Below, piece after piece: positions 8,318 to 16,851 of a stretch of 64,000 nucleotides of DNA (position 1 is the stretch's first letter; each line of letters starts with the position of its first letter). The stretch lies in NCBI RefSeq assembly GCF_013042245.1, contig NZ_JABDQL010000024.1, positions 1 to 64,000 on the forward strand, given 5' to 3'. The notes under the pieces are model-generated. The model had not been told where the DNA came from. It did no database searches and saw only the letters and a list, made by a program, of their open reading frames with translations. This DNA is from Winogradskyella sp. (GTDB lineage: Bacteria; Bacteroidota; Bacteroidia; Flavobacteriales; Flavobacteriaceae). The position numbers were made by a program, and so were the translations under genes.

Positions 8318-9742
8318 ATGGAGACACCATCTAACGAAGTTTTTAGAGATTCTATTGCTACCATTAATGAAGATGGTAAGCGTAATTGGATATTCCCCAA
8401 AAAACCTTCTGGTCCTTTTTGGGAAAAACGCAAACTAGTAAGTTATTTTTTATTAGCTTTTTTATTTGCTGCACCATTTGTGAAAATCAATGGTAACCAG
8501 TTTTTAATGTTCAATGTTTTAGAACGTCGTTTCAATATTTTCGGGTTTCCATTTTGGCCGCAAGACTTTCATTTGTTTGTAATATCAATGATTATCTTAG
8601 TTGTTTTTATTACACTCTTTACGGTTGGTTTTGGTCGTATTTTTTGTGGTTGGATATGTCCACAAACCATTTTTATGGAAATGGTCTTTAGACGCATAGA
8701 ATTTTGGATCGATGGTGATAGAAACAAACAACGAAAGTTAGCTAGGCAGAAATGGAACAAGGAAAAAATCCGCAAAAGAGTTACAAAGTGGTTTATATTT
8801 TTAATTATTTCATTTTTAATTGCTAATGTCTTTTTAGCCTATTTAATAAGTGGAGATAAACTCATAAAATATGTCGTAGAAGGTCCTTTTGAACATTTAG
8901 GTACGTTAATACCGTTACTCATTTTCACAGGTGTATTCTACTTTGTTTTTGCATGGTTTAGAGAACAAGTATGTATTATTGCATGTCCTTATGGACGCTT
9001 ACAAGGTGTTCTTTTAGATACAAAATCTATTGTAGTAGCATATGACCATAAGCGTGGTGAAGGTGAAAATGGGAGAAAGTCTTTTCGTAAAAATGAAGAT
9101 AGAGAAGGACTAGGTCATGGCGATTGTATTGATTGTCTTCAGTGTGTACATGTTTGCCCAACTGGAATCGATATTAGAAACGGTACACAGTTAGAATGTG
9201 TAAACTGCACAGCTTGTATAGATGAATGCGATACTATAATGGAAAAAATAAACCTCCCAAAAGGTTTAATTCGTTATGCAAGTGAAGAAAATATAGAAAA
9301 CAAAACTAAGTTTAAACTTACTGCACGACTTAAAGGATATATTGCCGTACTAACAATATTAACTGGCGTTTTAATGGGTATGCTTGCTTTAAGAAATGAT
9401 GTGGAAGCAAATATCTTAAGATTACCAGGACAGCTTTATGAGCAAAAAGGTGAAAATATTATTAGTAATGTATACACCTATAAATTGGTTAATAAAACCT
9501 CTGAAGATATAAAGAACATAAGTTTTAAGATTAGAAACGTAGAAGGAAAAATTAATCTTGTTTCCAACGCAGATAATTTAACATTAAAGGCTCAAGACAT
9601 CGCAGAAGGTACGCTATTTATTGAGTTAAACAGAAGTGATTTATCTGGTGATAAAAATAATTTTACAATAGACGTTTATAGCGACGACACCCTTATAGAA
9701 ACCACAAGTATTGGCTTCTTAGGACCACGAAGCTATAATTAA
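8318..9742 (+). CDS. ccoG: Cytochrome c oxidase accessory protein CcoG (FixG/RdxA)
   Basis: A 474-residue membrane ferredoxin-like protein. CcoG reduces Cu(II) for cbb3 oxidase assembly. Membrane helices occupy about 37-60, 86-110, 155-180 and 195-215, with FCGWICPQT and ACPYGRLQG motifs near them. Two [4Fe-4S] sites are visible: C270xxC273xxC276xxxC280 and C294xxC297xxC300xxxC304. One more helix follows near 340, then an Ig-like periplasmic C-terminal domain. The gene follows ccoP by 50 nt and precedes fixH by 7 nt. Confidence 0.95.
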   Translation: METPSNEVFRDSIATINEDGKRNWIFPKKPSGPFWEKRKLVSYFLLAFLFAAPFVKINGNQFLMFNVLERRFNIFGFPFWPQDFHLFVISMIILVVFITLFTVGFGRIFCGWICPQTIFMEMVFRRIEFWIDGDRNKQRKLARQKWNKEKIRKRVTKWFIFLIISFLIANVFLAYLISGDKLIKYVVEGPFEHLGTLIPLLIFTGVFYFVFAWFREQVCIIACPYGRLQGVLLDTKSIVVAYDHKRGEGENGRKSFRKNEDREGLGHGDCIDCLQCVHVCPTGIDIRNGTQLECVNCTACIDECDTIMEKINLPKGLIRYASEENIENKTKFKLTARLKGYIAVLTILTGVLMGMLALRNDVEANILRLPGQLYEQKGENIISNVYTYKLVNKTSEDIKNISFKIRNVEGKINLVSNADNLTLKAQDIAEGTLFIELNRSDLSGDKNNFTIDVYSDDTLIETTSIGFLGPRSYN

Positions 9743-9749
9743 AATAAAA

Positions 9750-10199
9750 GTGATGAAAATAAATTGGGGAACAGCAATAGTTATTGCATTTGCAGGTTTT
9801 ATATCTTTCATAATGTACTTTGTAATTAGTATGAGTACAAATAAAAAGTTTGACCATGATTTGGTAACCGAAGATTATTACCAACAAGAATTAAAGTATC
9901 AGGAAGACATCAATAAGGTTAAAAATTCAAAAAAACTTTCTGAAAATATTAGTTGGTCAAAAACTGACCAAGGCGTTCTATTGTCTTTCCCAGAAGATTT
10001 AAATATTAATGATATAAAAGGAAAAGTGTTCCTATATAGACCATCTAATAAGCAACTAGATTTTGAGATTACAATCTCATTGTCTAATCACAACTTGCTC
10101 ATACCTGACAATCGCTTGTTAGATGGTCGCTGGAACATTAAAGTAGATTGGTCTTATAAAACAGACAAGTTTATGTATAAAAAGGGATTTAATTACTAA
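9750..10199 (+). CDS. fixH: FixH family protein (CcoH-like assembly factor)
   Basis: A 149-residue protein with one N-terminal membrane anchor (about 6-28) containing GTAIVIAFAGF, followed by a periplasmic beta-rich domain. The segment TEDYYQQELKYQEDI is characteristic of FixH-family sequences, and the end (LDGRWNIKVDW) also fits. FixH/CcoH assists cbb3 oxidase assembly and stability. It is tightly packed between ccoG (7 nt) and the SafE-like gene (2 nt), so translation is probably coupled. Confidence 0.85.
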   Translation: MMKINWGTAIVIAFAGFISFIMYFVISMSTNKKFDHDLVTEDYYQQELKYQEDINKVKNSKKLSENISWSKTDQGVLLSFPEDLNINDIKGKVFLYRPSNKQLDFEITISLSNHNLLIPDNRLLDGRWNIKVDWSYKTDKFMYKKGFNY

Positions 10200-10201
10200 A
10201 T

Positions 10202-10903
10202 ATGTTAGCAACAGCATTTGCACTAGGTCTTTTAGGGAGTTTACACTGCGTCGGTATGTGTGGACCCATAGCCTTTATGTTACCTGTAGACCAATCTAAC
10301 TCTTTCAAAAAAGTATCACAAATAAGTATTTACCACATTGGTCGGTTACTCGCTTATAGTATAATTGGTTTAGTTTTTGGCATTGTTGGTAAAAGCATTT
10401 ACATTTTTGGAATGCAACAACAACTTTCAATAATTATTGGTGTGGTGATGATTGTTTTAGTATTGATACCTTATAAAACTATTGGAAAATATAACCTATC
10501 CAGACCATTACATAGACTTATATCTAAAGTTAAGTCTTCGTTAGGTGCCGCATTAAAAAAGAAAACAGCAGATGCGTTTTTAACCATCGGGTTTCTTAAT
10601 GGCTTTTTACCTTGTGGCTTAGTCTATATGGCTGTATTTGGAGCTACAGCTACTGGGAGTTTAGTCAATGGAAGCATCTACATGCTATTGTTTGGCTTGG
10701 GAACGATTCCATTAATGACCTCTGCTATATACGTAGGAAAGTTTTTAAACAGCTCTGTAAAACAACGCATACAAAAAGCAATTCCTGTTTTTGTAATTAT
10801 TATAGGTGCTTTATTTATTCTCAGAGGTTTAGGTCTGGGCATTCCTTATATTTCTCCGGAACCTTATATAGAAATGGCTTCTGGCAATATAAATTGTCAT
10901 TAA
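10202..10903 (+). CDS. Sulfite exporter TauE/SafE-type membrane protein of the cco cluster
   Basis: A 233-residue membrane protein with about six helices. The N-terminus GLLGSLHCVGMCGPIAF and the internal NGFLPCGLVYMAV form the paired Cys-containing motifs typical of the DsbD_2-like branch annotated as TauE/SafE. Homologues commonly follow fixH in cbb3 clusters and are thought to take part in copper or redox handling for oxidase assembly. That role is inferred from context; sulfite export is not supported. It is the last intact gene of the operon. Confidence 0.82.
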   Translation: MLATAFALGLLGSLHCVGMCGPIAFMLPVDQSNSFKKVSQISIYHIGRLLAYSIIGLVFGIVGKSIYIFGMQQQLSIIIGVVMIVLVLIPYKTIGKYNLSRPLHRLISKVKSSLGAALKKKTADAFLTIGFLNGFLPCGLVYMAVFGATATGSLVNGSIYMLLFGLGTIPLMTSAIYVGKFLNSSVKQRIQKAIPVFVIIIGALFILRGLGLGIPYISPEPYIEMASGNINCH

Positions 10904-11279
10904 AAGTTTTAATTATAGAAAACTATTCGATATTTAATATTGATGACGTATCAATCATTTATAATGCTTTACCATTTTTAGCAATTACCATAATTTATTC
11001 TGGAACATATATTTTAGAAAACAATTGTCACAAATAAAACTAGACTTGCCTTTAAATCAGAAGCTAACACATTATCAAACAGCTTCTATAATTAGATATG
11101 CATTGATTGAAGGACCTGCTATTTTATGCTTCATTATTACCTTAATAAGTGAACAAGTATCATTTTTAATTATCGGCTGGTGTATTCTAGTATACATGTA
11201 CACTATAAGACCAACAAAAGATAAAGTCTTAAAAGACTTAAGACTAAGTCTAGAAGAACGCATTCAACTTTCAAAATAA
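10904..11279 (+). pseudogene. Broken small membrane protein gene (N-terminus lost, one frameshift)
   Basis: Two overlapping frames together look like one flavobacterial membrane protein. The upstream frame (about 10906-11020) reads NALPFLAITIIYSG. After a one-base shift in the A-run near 11017-11021 the frame from TTG 11025 continues with LSQIKLDLPLNQKL and IIRYALIEGPAI, then RPTKDKVLKDL. The joined product would have two to three membrane helices and the RYALxEGP motif seen, from memory, in roughly 130-150-residue flavobacterial proteins of unknown function. The normal first helix is missing because the SafE-like gene ends at 10903. The downstream 84-residue frame alone would lack the first half. 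Decay is therefore more likely than a functional short gene. Confidence 0.6.
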
Positions 11280-11280
11280 A

Positions 11281-11309
11281 AACACCAACGCTGATGAGGC
11301 GTTGGTGTT
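11281..11309. terminator. Bidirectional hairpin terminator
   Basis: A perfect 11-bp stem, AACACCAACGC pairing with GCGTTGGTGTT, encloses a 7-nt loop. It separates the cco-side genes (plus strand) from the usp-hemN operon (minus strand). A-rich sequence precedes it, while the T-run after it is weak. Confidence 0.65.
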
Positions 11310-11360
11310 AATTACTTGAGTCTAAAAAATACTAACCTAACCTTAAAAAAGAATCAAGTA

Positions 11361-12194
11361 TTATATTTTAAATGTCATTACTGGTAATGTAGAATGATTT
11401 GCGATATCCTCAGATATACTACCTTCAAAGAAATGTGATAATCCTCTACGACCGTGCGTTGCAACGGCAACTAAATCTGCTCCAATATTATTAGCGAAAT
11501 TCAAAATACCTCTTTCGACAGAATAGTCAGACACGACATGTACGTTTAAGTAATTGTCCAAATTACCGTCTGCCTTCTTTAAAAACTTAGTAATTAATAC
11601 ATCTATCTCAGTACTGCTTTTAAAGCCGTTGTCAGGTGTGTTTACGTATATAATATGCATATTAGAGTCTAACTTTTTAAAAGTGCTTTTTGCTCTTAAA
11701 TAAGACTGAATACCATCCTCAGAAAAATCACTTGCAAAAATTGCAGTTTCAAATTCTACTAAAATTGGATTGTGCTTAACAATGAGTACTGGTACTTCTG
11801 CATAACGTACAACTTTTTCTGCGTTAGAGCCTATCACAACTTCCTTAACACCGCTAGCGCCATGAGAACCCATAACAATAAGGTTTATATCATGAGCATC
11901 AATAACATTATTGATATCCTTAAATACTTTAAAGTGTTTTACTATTGGTGTTACTTCTACTCCCTCTAAAAAGTTTCTGTCCAAAAATGTGTCCATCTTC
12001 TTTTCGGCAAGCTTCAAATAAAAAACAGCTTCTTCACCCAAGGAGTCTGAACTTGCAGTATAAATTGCATTAGACAACTCTAACATGTGCAAAACAAAAA
12101 TTTCTGAGCCATGTTTTTTTGCTATAGCTGCAGCAGTTTCAAGAGCATATTCTGAATGCTCCGAAAAATCTATGGGTACTAGTATTTTTTTCAT
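11361..12194 (-). CDS. Universal stress protein, tandem UspA domains
   Basis: A 277-residue cytoplasmic protein of two Usp folds. Domain 1 (about 1-140) starts with KKILVPIDFSEHSEYAL and ends with the ATP-binding pattern G-SHGASG...GSNAEKVV. Domain 2 (about 147-277) is more diverged but retains THGRRGLSHFFEGSISEDI. It lies 29 nt downstream of hemN, and with that gene is predicted to be expressed from an Fnr-like promoter under low oxygen. Usp proteins are often induced under oxygen limitation. The precise target is unknown. Confidence 0.88.
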   Translation of the reverse strand: MKKILVPIDFSEHSEYALETAAAIAKKHGSEIFVLHMLELSNAIYTASSDSLGEEAVFYLKLAEKKMDTFLDRNFLEGVEVTPIVKHFKVFKDINNVIDAHDINLIVMGSHGASGVKEVVIGSNAEKVVRYAEVPVLIVKHNPILVEFETAIFASDFSEDGIQSYLRAKSTFKKLDSNMHIIYVNTPDNGFKSSTEIDVLITKFLKKADGNLDNYLNVHVVSDYSVERGILNFANNIGADLVAVATHGRRGLSHFFEGSISEDIANHSTLPVMTFKI

Positions 12195-12223
12195 AACTAA
12201 TAGTTTTAAGGTTACTAACTAAA

Positions 12224-13588
12224 TTATACAGTCATTGAAAACAACTGTCTGTCCGGCTGCTTTCTCTGCAAAAGCAAATCAAAAGCCATACATATATTTC
12301 TTATAAATGGTTTTCCTGCGTCAGTAACTTTCAACCCATTTGTTTCAAAAGTTAGCAAACCATCTTTTTCAAATTCTTTAAGTTTTATAAGTACTTCTGG
12401 CAACTCATCAAAACGCTGATTGGCGTCTTTCCAAGTGGTTTGAAAATGACACATCAAATTCAAAACATGTTTTCTTATTTTTAAATCTTCGGTATTAAGA
12501 ATATGACCTCTATATATTGGAATTATATTTTCATTCAGCAGGTGATAATACTCCTCTAAAGATTTTACATTTTGAGCAAAACCATACCAACTATCACTTA
12601 TTGATGACACGCCTAGACCAATCATAGCTTGTGTTTTTGAAGCAGTGTAACCCATAAAATTTCGATGAAGTGTATTATTTTCCATCGAGGTGTACAAGGT
12701 GTCTGTAGTCAACGCAAAATGGTCCATGCCAATTTCCTTGTAACCAATTATTTCTAGCAACTTCTTCCCTGTTTGATACTGCTGACGCTTAGATGTACCG
12801 GATGGTAAATCTTCATCCCTAAAACCACGCTGACCGTTTCCTTTTATCCACGGCACATGTGCGTAACTGTAAAAAGCTATACGGTCTGGAAGCAATGCTT
12901 CTGTATGTTTTATAGTTTGAATAACATCTTCTTTAGTTTGAAATGGTAATCCGAAAATAATATCGTGACCAACAGAGGTATACCCAATTTTTCTAGCTAA
13001 CTCTGTAACCTTTTTTACATTTTTAAAAGGTTGAATACGATTAATTGCCTTTTGTACTTTAATATTATAATCCTGGACACCAAAACTAACACGTTTAAAC
13101 CCTAAATTGTATAAAGCTTGTAAATGTGCTTCGGTTGTATTATTTGGATGACCTTCAAAACTAAATTCATAATCATCGGCTAAATCGGAAGTAATCAGTA
13201 ACTCCTCGATAAGAAATTTTAAATTCGCTTCAGAAAAAAATGTTGGCGTACCACCACCTATATGTAATTCTTTAATTTTTGGTTTAGCCCCTAAAACTTT
13301 TCTGTATAAACTCCACTCTTTTAAAAGGGCTTTTATATAAGGTAACTCAAGGTCATGACGCTTTGTAATGCGCTTATGGCAACCACAAAACGTGCAAAGG
13401 CTCTCACAAAAAGGTAAGTGTATGTATATACTTAGACCTTCGCTGTAATTACTTTCAGCGAAAGATTGCCTTAAAGACGATTTCCAACTGTCGAGAGAAA
13501 ACGTATCTAAATTCCAATATGGAACCGTTGGGTAACTCGTATACCTTGGCCCCGCTACGTTATATTTATTAACTAGTGATTTACACAT
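12224..13588 (-). CDS. hemN: Oxygen-independent coproporphyrinogen III oxidase HemN
   Basis: A 454-residue radical-SAM enzyme that converts coproporphyrinogen III to protoporphyrinogen IX without oxygen, feeding haem to the cbb3 oxidase. The cluster motif is C61xxxC65xxC68, preceded by IYIHLPF; the N-terminal GPRYTSYPT is diagnostic of HemN. The start chosen is ATG at 13588 (MCKSLVNKYN). An upstream in-frame ATG at 13642 would add 18 residues, but it lies upstream of the -7 box at 13606-13613 and within the Fnr-like palindrome, so it cannot be in the transcript predicted here. The gene heads a two-gene operon with the universal stress gene. Confidence 0.95.
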   Translation of the reverse strand: MCKSLVNKYNVAGPRYTSYPTVPYWNLDTFSLDSWKSSLRQSFAESNYSEGLSIYIHLPFCESLCTFCGCHKRITKRHDLELPYIKALLKEWSLYRKVLGAKPKIKELHIGGGTPTFFSEANLKFLIEELLITSDLADDYEFSFEGHPNNTTEAHLQALYNLGFKRVSFGVQDYNIKVQKAINRIQPFKNVKKVTELARKIGYTSVGHDIIFGLPFQTKEDVIQTIKHTEALLPDRIAFYSYAHVPWIKGNGQRGFRDEDLPSGTSKRQQYQTGKKLLEIIGYKEIGMDHFALTTDTLYTSMENNTLHRNFMGYTASKTQAMIGLGVSSISDSWYGFAQNVKSLEEYYHLLNENIIPIYRGHILNTEDLKIRKHVLNLMCHFQTTWKDANQRFDELPEVLIKLKEFEKDGLLTFETNGLKVTDAGKPFIRNICMAFDLLLQRKQPDRQLFSMTV

Positions 13589-13605
13589 ACCTATGAATTG
13601 ATACT

Positions 13606-13649
13606 CAAAATTACTAGTATGTCTTATTATATAATATGACATTTGTCAT
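13606..13649 (-). promoter_or_regulatory. hemN-usp promoter with Fnr-like box
   Basis: The palindrome ATGACATTTGTCAT (13636-13649) is centred 36.5 nt before the G of TAATTTTG (minus strand, 13606-13613), a full match to TAnnTTTG. HemN ATG follows 18 nt after that G. The architecture equals those of ccoI and ccoS. Confidence 0.7.
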
Positions 13650-13738
13650 ATAGGTATATTAAAATTGTTTAAAGCTATACTAAAGCATTTGCAAAGCCCA
13701 GACAATCTACTTAACTTTACTTCAAACCAAAAAACAGA

Positions 13739-14323
13739 ATGATGAAGAATTTTAAATTAATTACATTTCTATTTTCCTTAGTGTTTATAGTTGGATGTAA
13801 AGACAATAAAAAAACTGAAGAAGTTATAGAAGATATTGAAATTGAAGAAGTTGTTGAAGGCACTGAAAAGAAAATGGATATGACCATTACACTATCTCCC
13901 AAAAGCGAAAGTACAGTTAAAGGTACTGTAACCTTTTCTCAGGCTGACGGAAAAGTAAGTATGGTAGCTAATATGACCGGTCTTACAGAAGGTAAACATG
14001 CCATACATATTCACCAAACCGCAGATTGTTCTTCGGCAGACGGTAAATCCGCCGGAGGTCATTGGAACCCAACTAATGAACCTCACGGAAAATGGGGAGA
14101 TGAAACAGGTTATCATAAAGGCGATATAGGAAATTTTGATGTTGCTGCTGATGGTGTTGGTAAAGTTGAATTTTCTACAGACGAATGGTGTATTGGCTGT
14201 GGAGATAAAAATAAAGATATCTTAGGAAAAGCTATAATTGTGCATCAAGGTACAGACGATTTTACATCACAACCTAGTGGTGCCGCTGGTGCTCGTGTAA
14301 GTTGTGCTGGGATTATAGAGTAA
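13739..14323 (+). CDS. sodC: Cu-Zn superoxide dismutase, lipoprotein
   Basis: A 194-residue envelope superoxide dismutase. The lipobox ends at C20 (FIVGC), followed by an acidic linker and the dismutase fold from about 46. Metal ligands expected for the family are visible: H90 and H92 (HIHQ), H108 (GGHWNP), H116, H126 and H169. The disulfide pair is probably C97 and C189, with the active-site arginine R186 nearby. An insertion with two further cysteines, C151 and C154 (EWCIGCGDKNKD), is unusual and could form a local disulfide. It is monocistronic, with a strong terminator after it. Confidence 0.95.
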   Translation: MMKNFKLITFLFSLVFIVGCKDNKKTEEVIEDIEIEEVVEGTEKKMDMTITLSPKSESTVKGTVTFSQADGKVSMVANMTGLTEGKHAIHIHQTADCSSADGKSAGGHWNPTNEPHGKWGDETGYHKGDIGNFDVAADGVGKVEFSTDEWCIGCGDKNKDILGKAIIVHQGTDDFTSQPSGAAGARVSCAGIIE

Positions 14324-14342
14324 TTAGAAAAAAAATAATATT

Positions 14343-14374
14343 ACAAAAGCCGTCATAATAATGATGGCTTTTGT
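14343..14374 (+). terminator. Intrinsic terminator after sodC
   Basis: The stem ACAAAAGCC/GGCTTTTGT, continued by TCAT/ATGA across one G-T pair, encloses the loop AATA. The descending arm is T-rich. Confidence 0.8.
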
Positions 14375-14417
14375 ATTTTAGAAATTAAAATTAAGGTTTA
14401 GCCTTTAAATTATATCT

Positions 14418-15590
14418 ATGAATCCTTCAGCTACAGGTTGGATAAAAAAATTACTGACTGTACTTCCTCAAAGTGCTCTACTAAATCTCAACCTTAAAGA
14501 TTTTTACAGAAGGCTCAAGGAAAGTGGTTTTATATATGGGAGTAACGTTTCTTGCCTTTACGAATTGATAAAGAATAAAGACTTTAATGAGGAAGAACGG
14601 TGTAAAGTCAATCTAATAACTGCGTTTTATTATATCTATAACTCAGATAGCTCTACTTTAGATTTTATAGATTCAGTAATTGCATTTTATAAAATTACAG
14701 ATGAGCATAAACGCTCGTTTCTTTCAGAATTATTTGGTGACCCAAGTGGAGACAGACTATTAGAAAAGATTATTCATAAACGTATTCATATTGATGATAA
14801 TATTATCACTAAAAATTTTAATTACTTTTTAATTAATGCTTTCCTTTTTATAGATATCATTGGGTATCATCACTTTTTAAAACAAAATGAAGATACCAAA
14901 ACCTATATTACAAATTTTGAATCTGTATTAGAAAATATTGTTTTTACAGTTTTAGACTCTAAAACCAATAAAACAGAGTACGACCATAATCTTATAAAAT
15001 TATTTGAGGCTTCTTTAGGTCATAAAAACATAATACATAATGACAATAAAGACGTTGCAAAAACCATAAAAGAGCCATTAGAAAAACTCTATGTAATTGA
15101 CACCGTTTGCATGGCGTCTTGGAGTGATAAACAAATTGATAAAGAAGAATACATATACCTCAATCAATTAAGACAAGATTTGCAAATAGACACAGAGACT
15201 TTAATACAATCGGTAAACGATATCAATAAATTTTATGAGTTAAATAAAGATAAAATAGCTTTTTTGAGTGCTAAGAATTTAGCCCAAAGTTTCTATGACA
15301 ACAGTAGCAGCATTGTTATAAGACTTATAAAACGAAACAGCAAAAGATTACATAAAGAGTTATCTCAGAGCAAGGAAGCCATGTTGCTTTTAACACAATC
15401 AACTACAAGAAATCTTACAGAAGAGGAACATAAAAAAATACAGAATCAGCTTTTAGACATATTTAAGTCCATTCCGAGTTTAGCTATTTTTATGCTTCCC
15501 GGTGGCATGCTATTACTACCTCTTTTTGTAAAGTTTATCCCCAAATTTTTACCTTCTGCTTTTGATGAAAACCGTATTGATGACCACTAA
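14418..15590 (+). CDS. LETM1-related protein with TerB-like region
   Basis: A 390-residue protein matching flavobacterial proteins named LETM1-related biofilm-associated protein. The C-terminus (about 320-380) reads LTEEEHKKIQNQLLDIFKSI then LPGGMLLLPLFVKFIPK, which corresponds to the LETM1 membrane-proximal segment with one hydrophobic helix. The middle (about 228-275) contains ASWSDKQIDKEEYIYL, resembling a TerB/DjlA-type acidic helical pair. The N-terminus is helical with no signal peptide. It is likely a cytoplasmic protein anchored at the membrane by its C-terminus. The biofilm link comes from the name used in related genomes and nothing here tests it. Confidence 0.7.
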   Translation: MNPSATGWIKKLLTVLPQSALLNLNLKDFYRRLKESGFIYGSNVSCLYELIKNKDFNEEERCKVNLITAFYYIYNSDSSTLDFIDSVIAFYKITDEHKRSFLSELFGDPSGDRLLEKIIHKRIHIDDNIITKNFNYFLINAFLFIDIIGYHHFLKQNEDTKTYITNFESVLENIVFTVLDSKTNKTEYDHNLIKLFEASLGHKNIIHNDNKDVAKTIKEPLEKLYVIDTVCMASWSDKQIDKEEYIYLNQLRQDLQIDTETLIQSVNDINKFYELNKDKIAFLSAKNLAQSFYDNSSSIVIRLIKRNSKRLHKELSQSKEAMLLLTQSTTRNLTEEEHKKIQNQLLDIFKSIPSLAIFMLPGGMLLLPLFVKFIPKFLPSAFDENRIDDH

Positions 15591-15642
15591 TTTGTAACAT
15601 TTTAAAGGAATTTTTGACTTACAAGTAAATCCTTCTTTTAAA

Positions 15643-16072
15643 ATGATAACAGACTACTACTCTATTCTTGGTGTATCTAAAGATGCTAATTTAGAAACCA
15701 AAAAAAAAAGTCTTCAGAAAGGAAATAGCATTCTACCATCCAGAAAAAAATAAATCTCCTGAGGCTTGAGAAAAATTAAACATGCTAATAGAAGCATTTA
15801 ATGTACGCTCTGATGATAAGAAACGTAAAGATTATGATATCATTTTAGAAAAAACTTTTCAAAAAAACCAATAGTTATTACCCAAAAAGAAGAACAGAAT
15901 TACAAAGATTGGCAAAAAGAGGCAAAAAAGAAATCTAAACCATCTTGGGAATCTGATTTGACCGATTTACTTATTCTAGACTTATTTTTTGATGCGAGTT
16001 TTTTTTGGAATATTTGATGGATTTGGTGATATTCTTGGTGATGGTATCGATGATATTTTAGATTTATTCTAA
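15643..16072 (+). pseudogene. J-domain (DnaJ-like) gene destroyed by frameshifts and a stop
   Basis: Starting at ATG 15643 the product reads ITDYYSILGVSKDANLETK. After a shift at the ten-A run 15700-15709 it continues FRKEIAFYHPEKNKSPEA, the J-domain helix II/III region with HPE in place of HPD. An in-frame TGA (15767-15769) stands where a residue before EKLNMLIEAFNV is expected. Further shifts fall at the A-run 15861-15867 and the T-run 15999-16006, after which GIFDGFGDILGDGIDDILDL ends at TAA 16070-16072. The intact protein would have been a J-domain followed by a hydrophilic linker and a Gly/Asp-rich tail. Its end overlaps the response regulator gene by 9 nt. Confidence 0.8.
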
Positions 16073-16819
16073 CCAGTTTTTAAAATCTCTCACACGCTCA
16101 CGTGCCACGATAATATCCTGATTTTTAAAGGTATTCAACTTTATCTGTAACCTTGAGTTTGTATAACTCACCATATCGTTTATAGCATTAATATTCACAT
16201 AAAATTTACGGCTAATCCTGAAGAATATATGTGGTTCTAATTCATTTTCTAGCTGGTCTAAAGTAGAATCTAACAAGTAGTTTCTACCTTCTTTTGTGTA
16301 AGCATAAGTGCCTTTATTTTCGCTATAAATACATTCGATATCTTCGATATTGATTAACTTTAAATGTTGACCAACTTTTACCGAAAAACGCTTTTTATAC
16401 TCACGTTCAATAGGATTTACCAAAAGATTTTTAATATCGTTAAAGTCTAAAGTCACCACTTGTGTCTGAGGTGCTCTATTTTTAAACTTATCTACCGCGG
16501 TTTTTAAATCATCTTCATCAATTGGTTTTAATAAATAGTCAACACTATTTAGCTTAAAAGCCTGAAGTGCGTACTCATCATAAGCAGTAGTAAAGATAAC
16601 AGCAGATTTAATTTCTACAGCATCAAAAATTTCAAAAGACAAACCGTCGCTAAGTTGAATATCCAAAAAAATCAATTCCGGATGGGTATTTTTCTGAAAC
16701 CAATGTAAAGCCTCTTCAACAGAATGTAACATGATCTCAACGTGAACGTCTATAGCGTTTAACATTCGTTGTAGGCGTCGTGCTGATGGTTTTTCGTCTT
16801 CAATGATTATTACGTTCAT
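16064..16819 (-). CDS. LytTR-family response regulator
   Basis: A 251-residue two-component regulator. The receiver domain (1-120) has the phosphoacceptor D53 in LIFLDIQLSDG, the acidic pair E7/D8 and the lysine in YLLKPID. A LytTR DNA-binding domain (about 150-251) has FSVKVGQHLKLI at its start and YVNINAIN near its end. It belongs to the AlgR/AgrA/LytR class. It is the last gene of an operon (minus strand) that also contains the LytS-like kinase and three 2TM proteins, making it the obvious partner of that kinase. Confidence 0.93.
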   Translation of the reverse strand: MNVIIIEDEKPSARRLQRMLNAIDVHVEIMLHSVEEALHWFQKNTHPELIFLDIQLSDGLSFEIFDAVEIKSAVIFTTAYDEYALQAFKLNSVDYLLKPIDEDDLKTAVDKFKNRAPQTQVVTLDFNDIKNLLVNPIEREYKKRFSVKVGQHLKLINIEDIECIYSENKGTYAYTKEGRNYLLDSTLDQLENELEPHIFFRISRKFYVNINAINDMVSYTNSRLQIKLNTFKNQDIIVARERVRDFKNWLE

Positions 16820-16851
16820 AAGTATATTTTATAATGCTGTTTATTTAGGTA

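Noticed and set aside
8137..8433. A 98-codon minus-strand frame at the ccoP/ccoG junction
   Set aside because: It is antisense to the end of ccoP and the start of ccoG, and its Leu/Gln-rich sequence mirrors the acidic ccoP tail.
10612..11037. A 141-codon plus-strand frame overlapping the SafE-like gene
   Set aside because: Its first part is the shadow of the real gene in another frame. Only the last 40 or so codons carry real sequence, which belongs to the frameshifted pseudogene 10904-11279.
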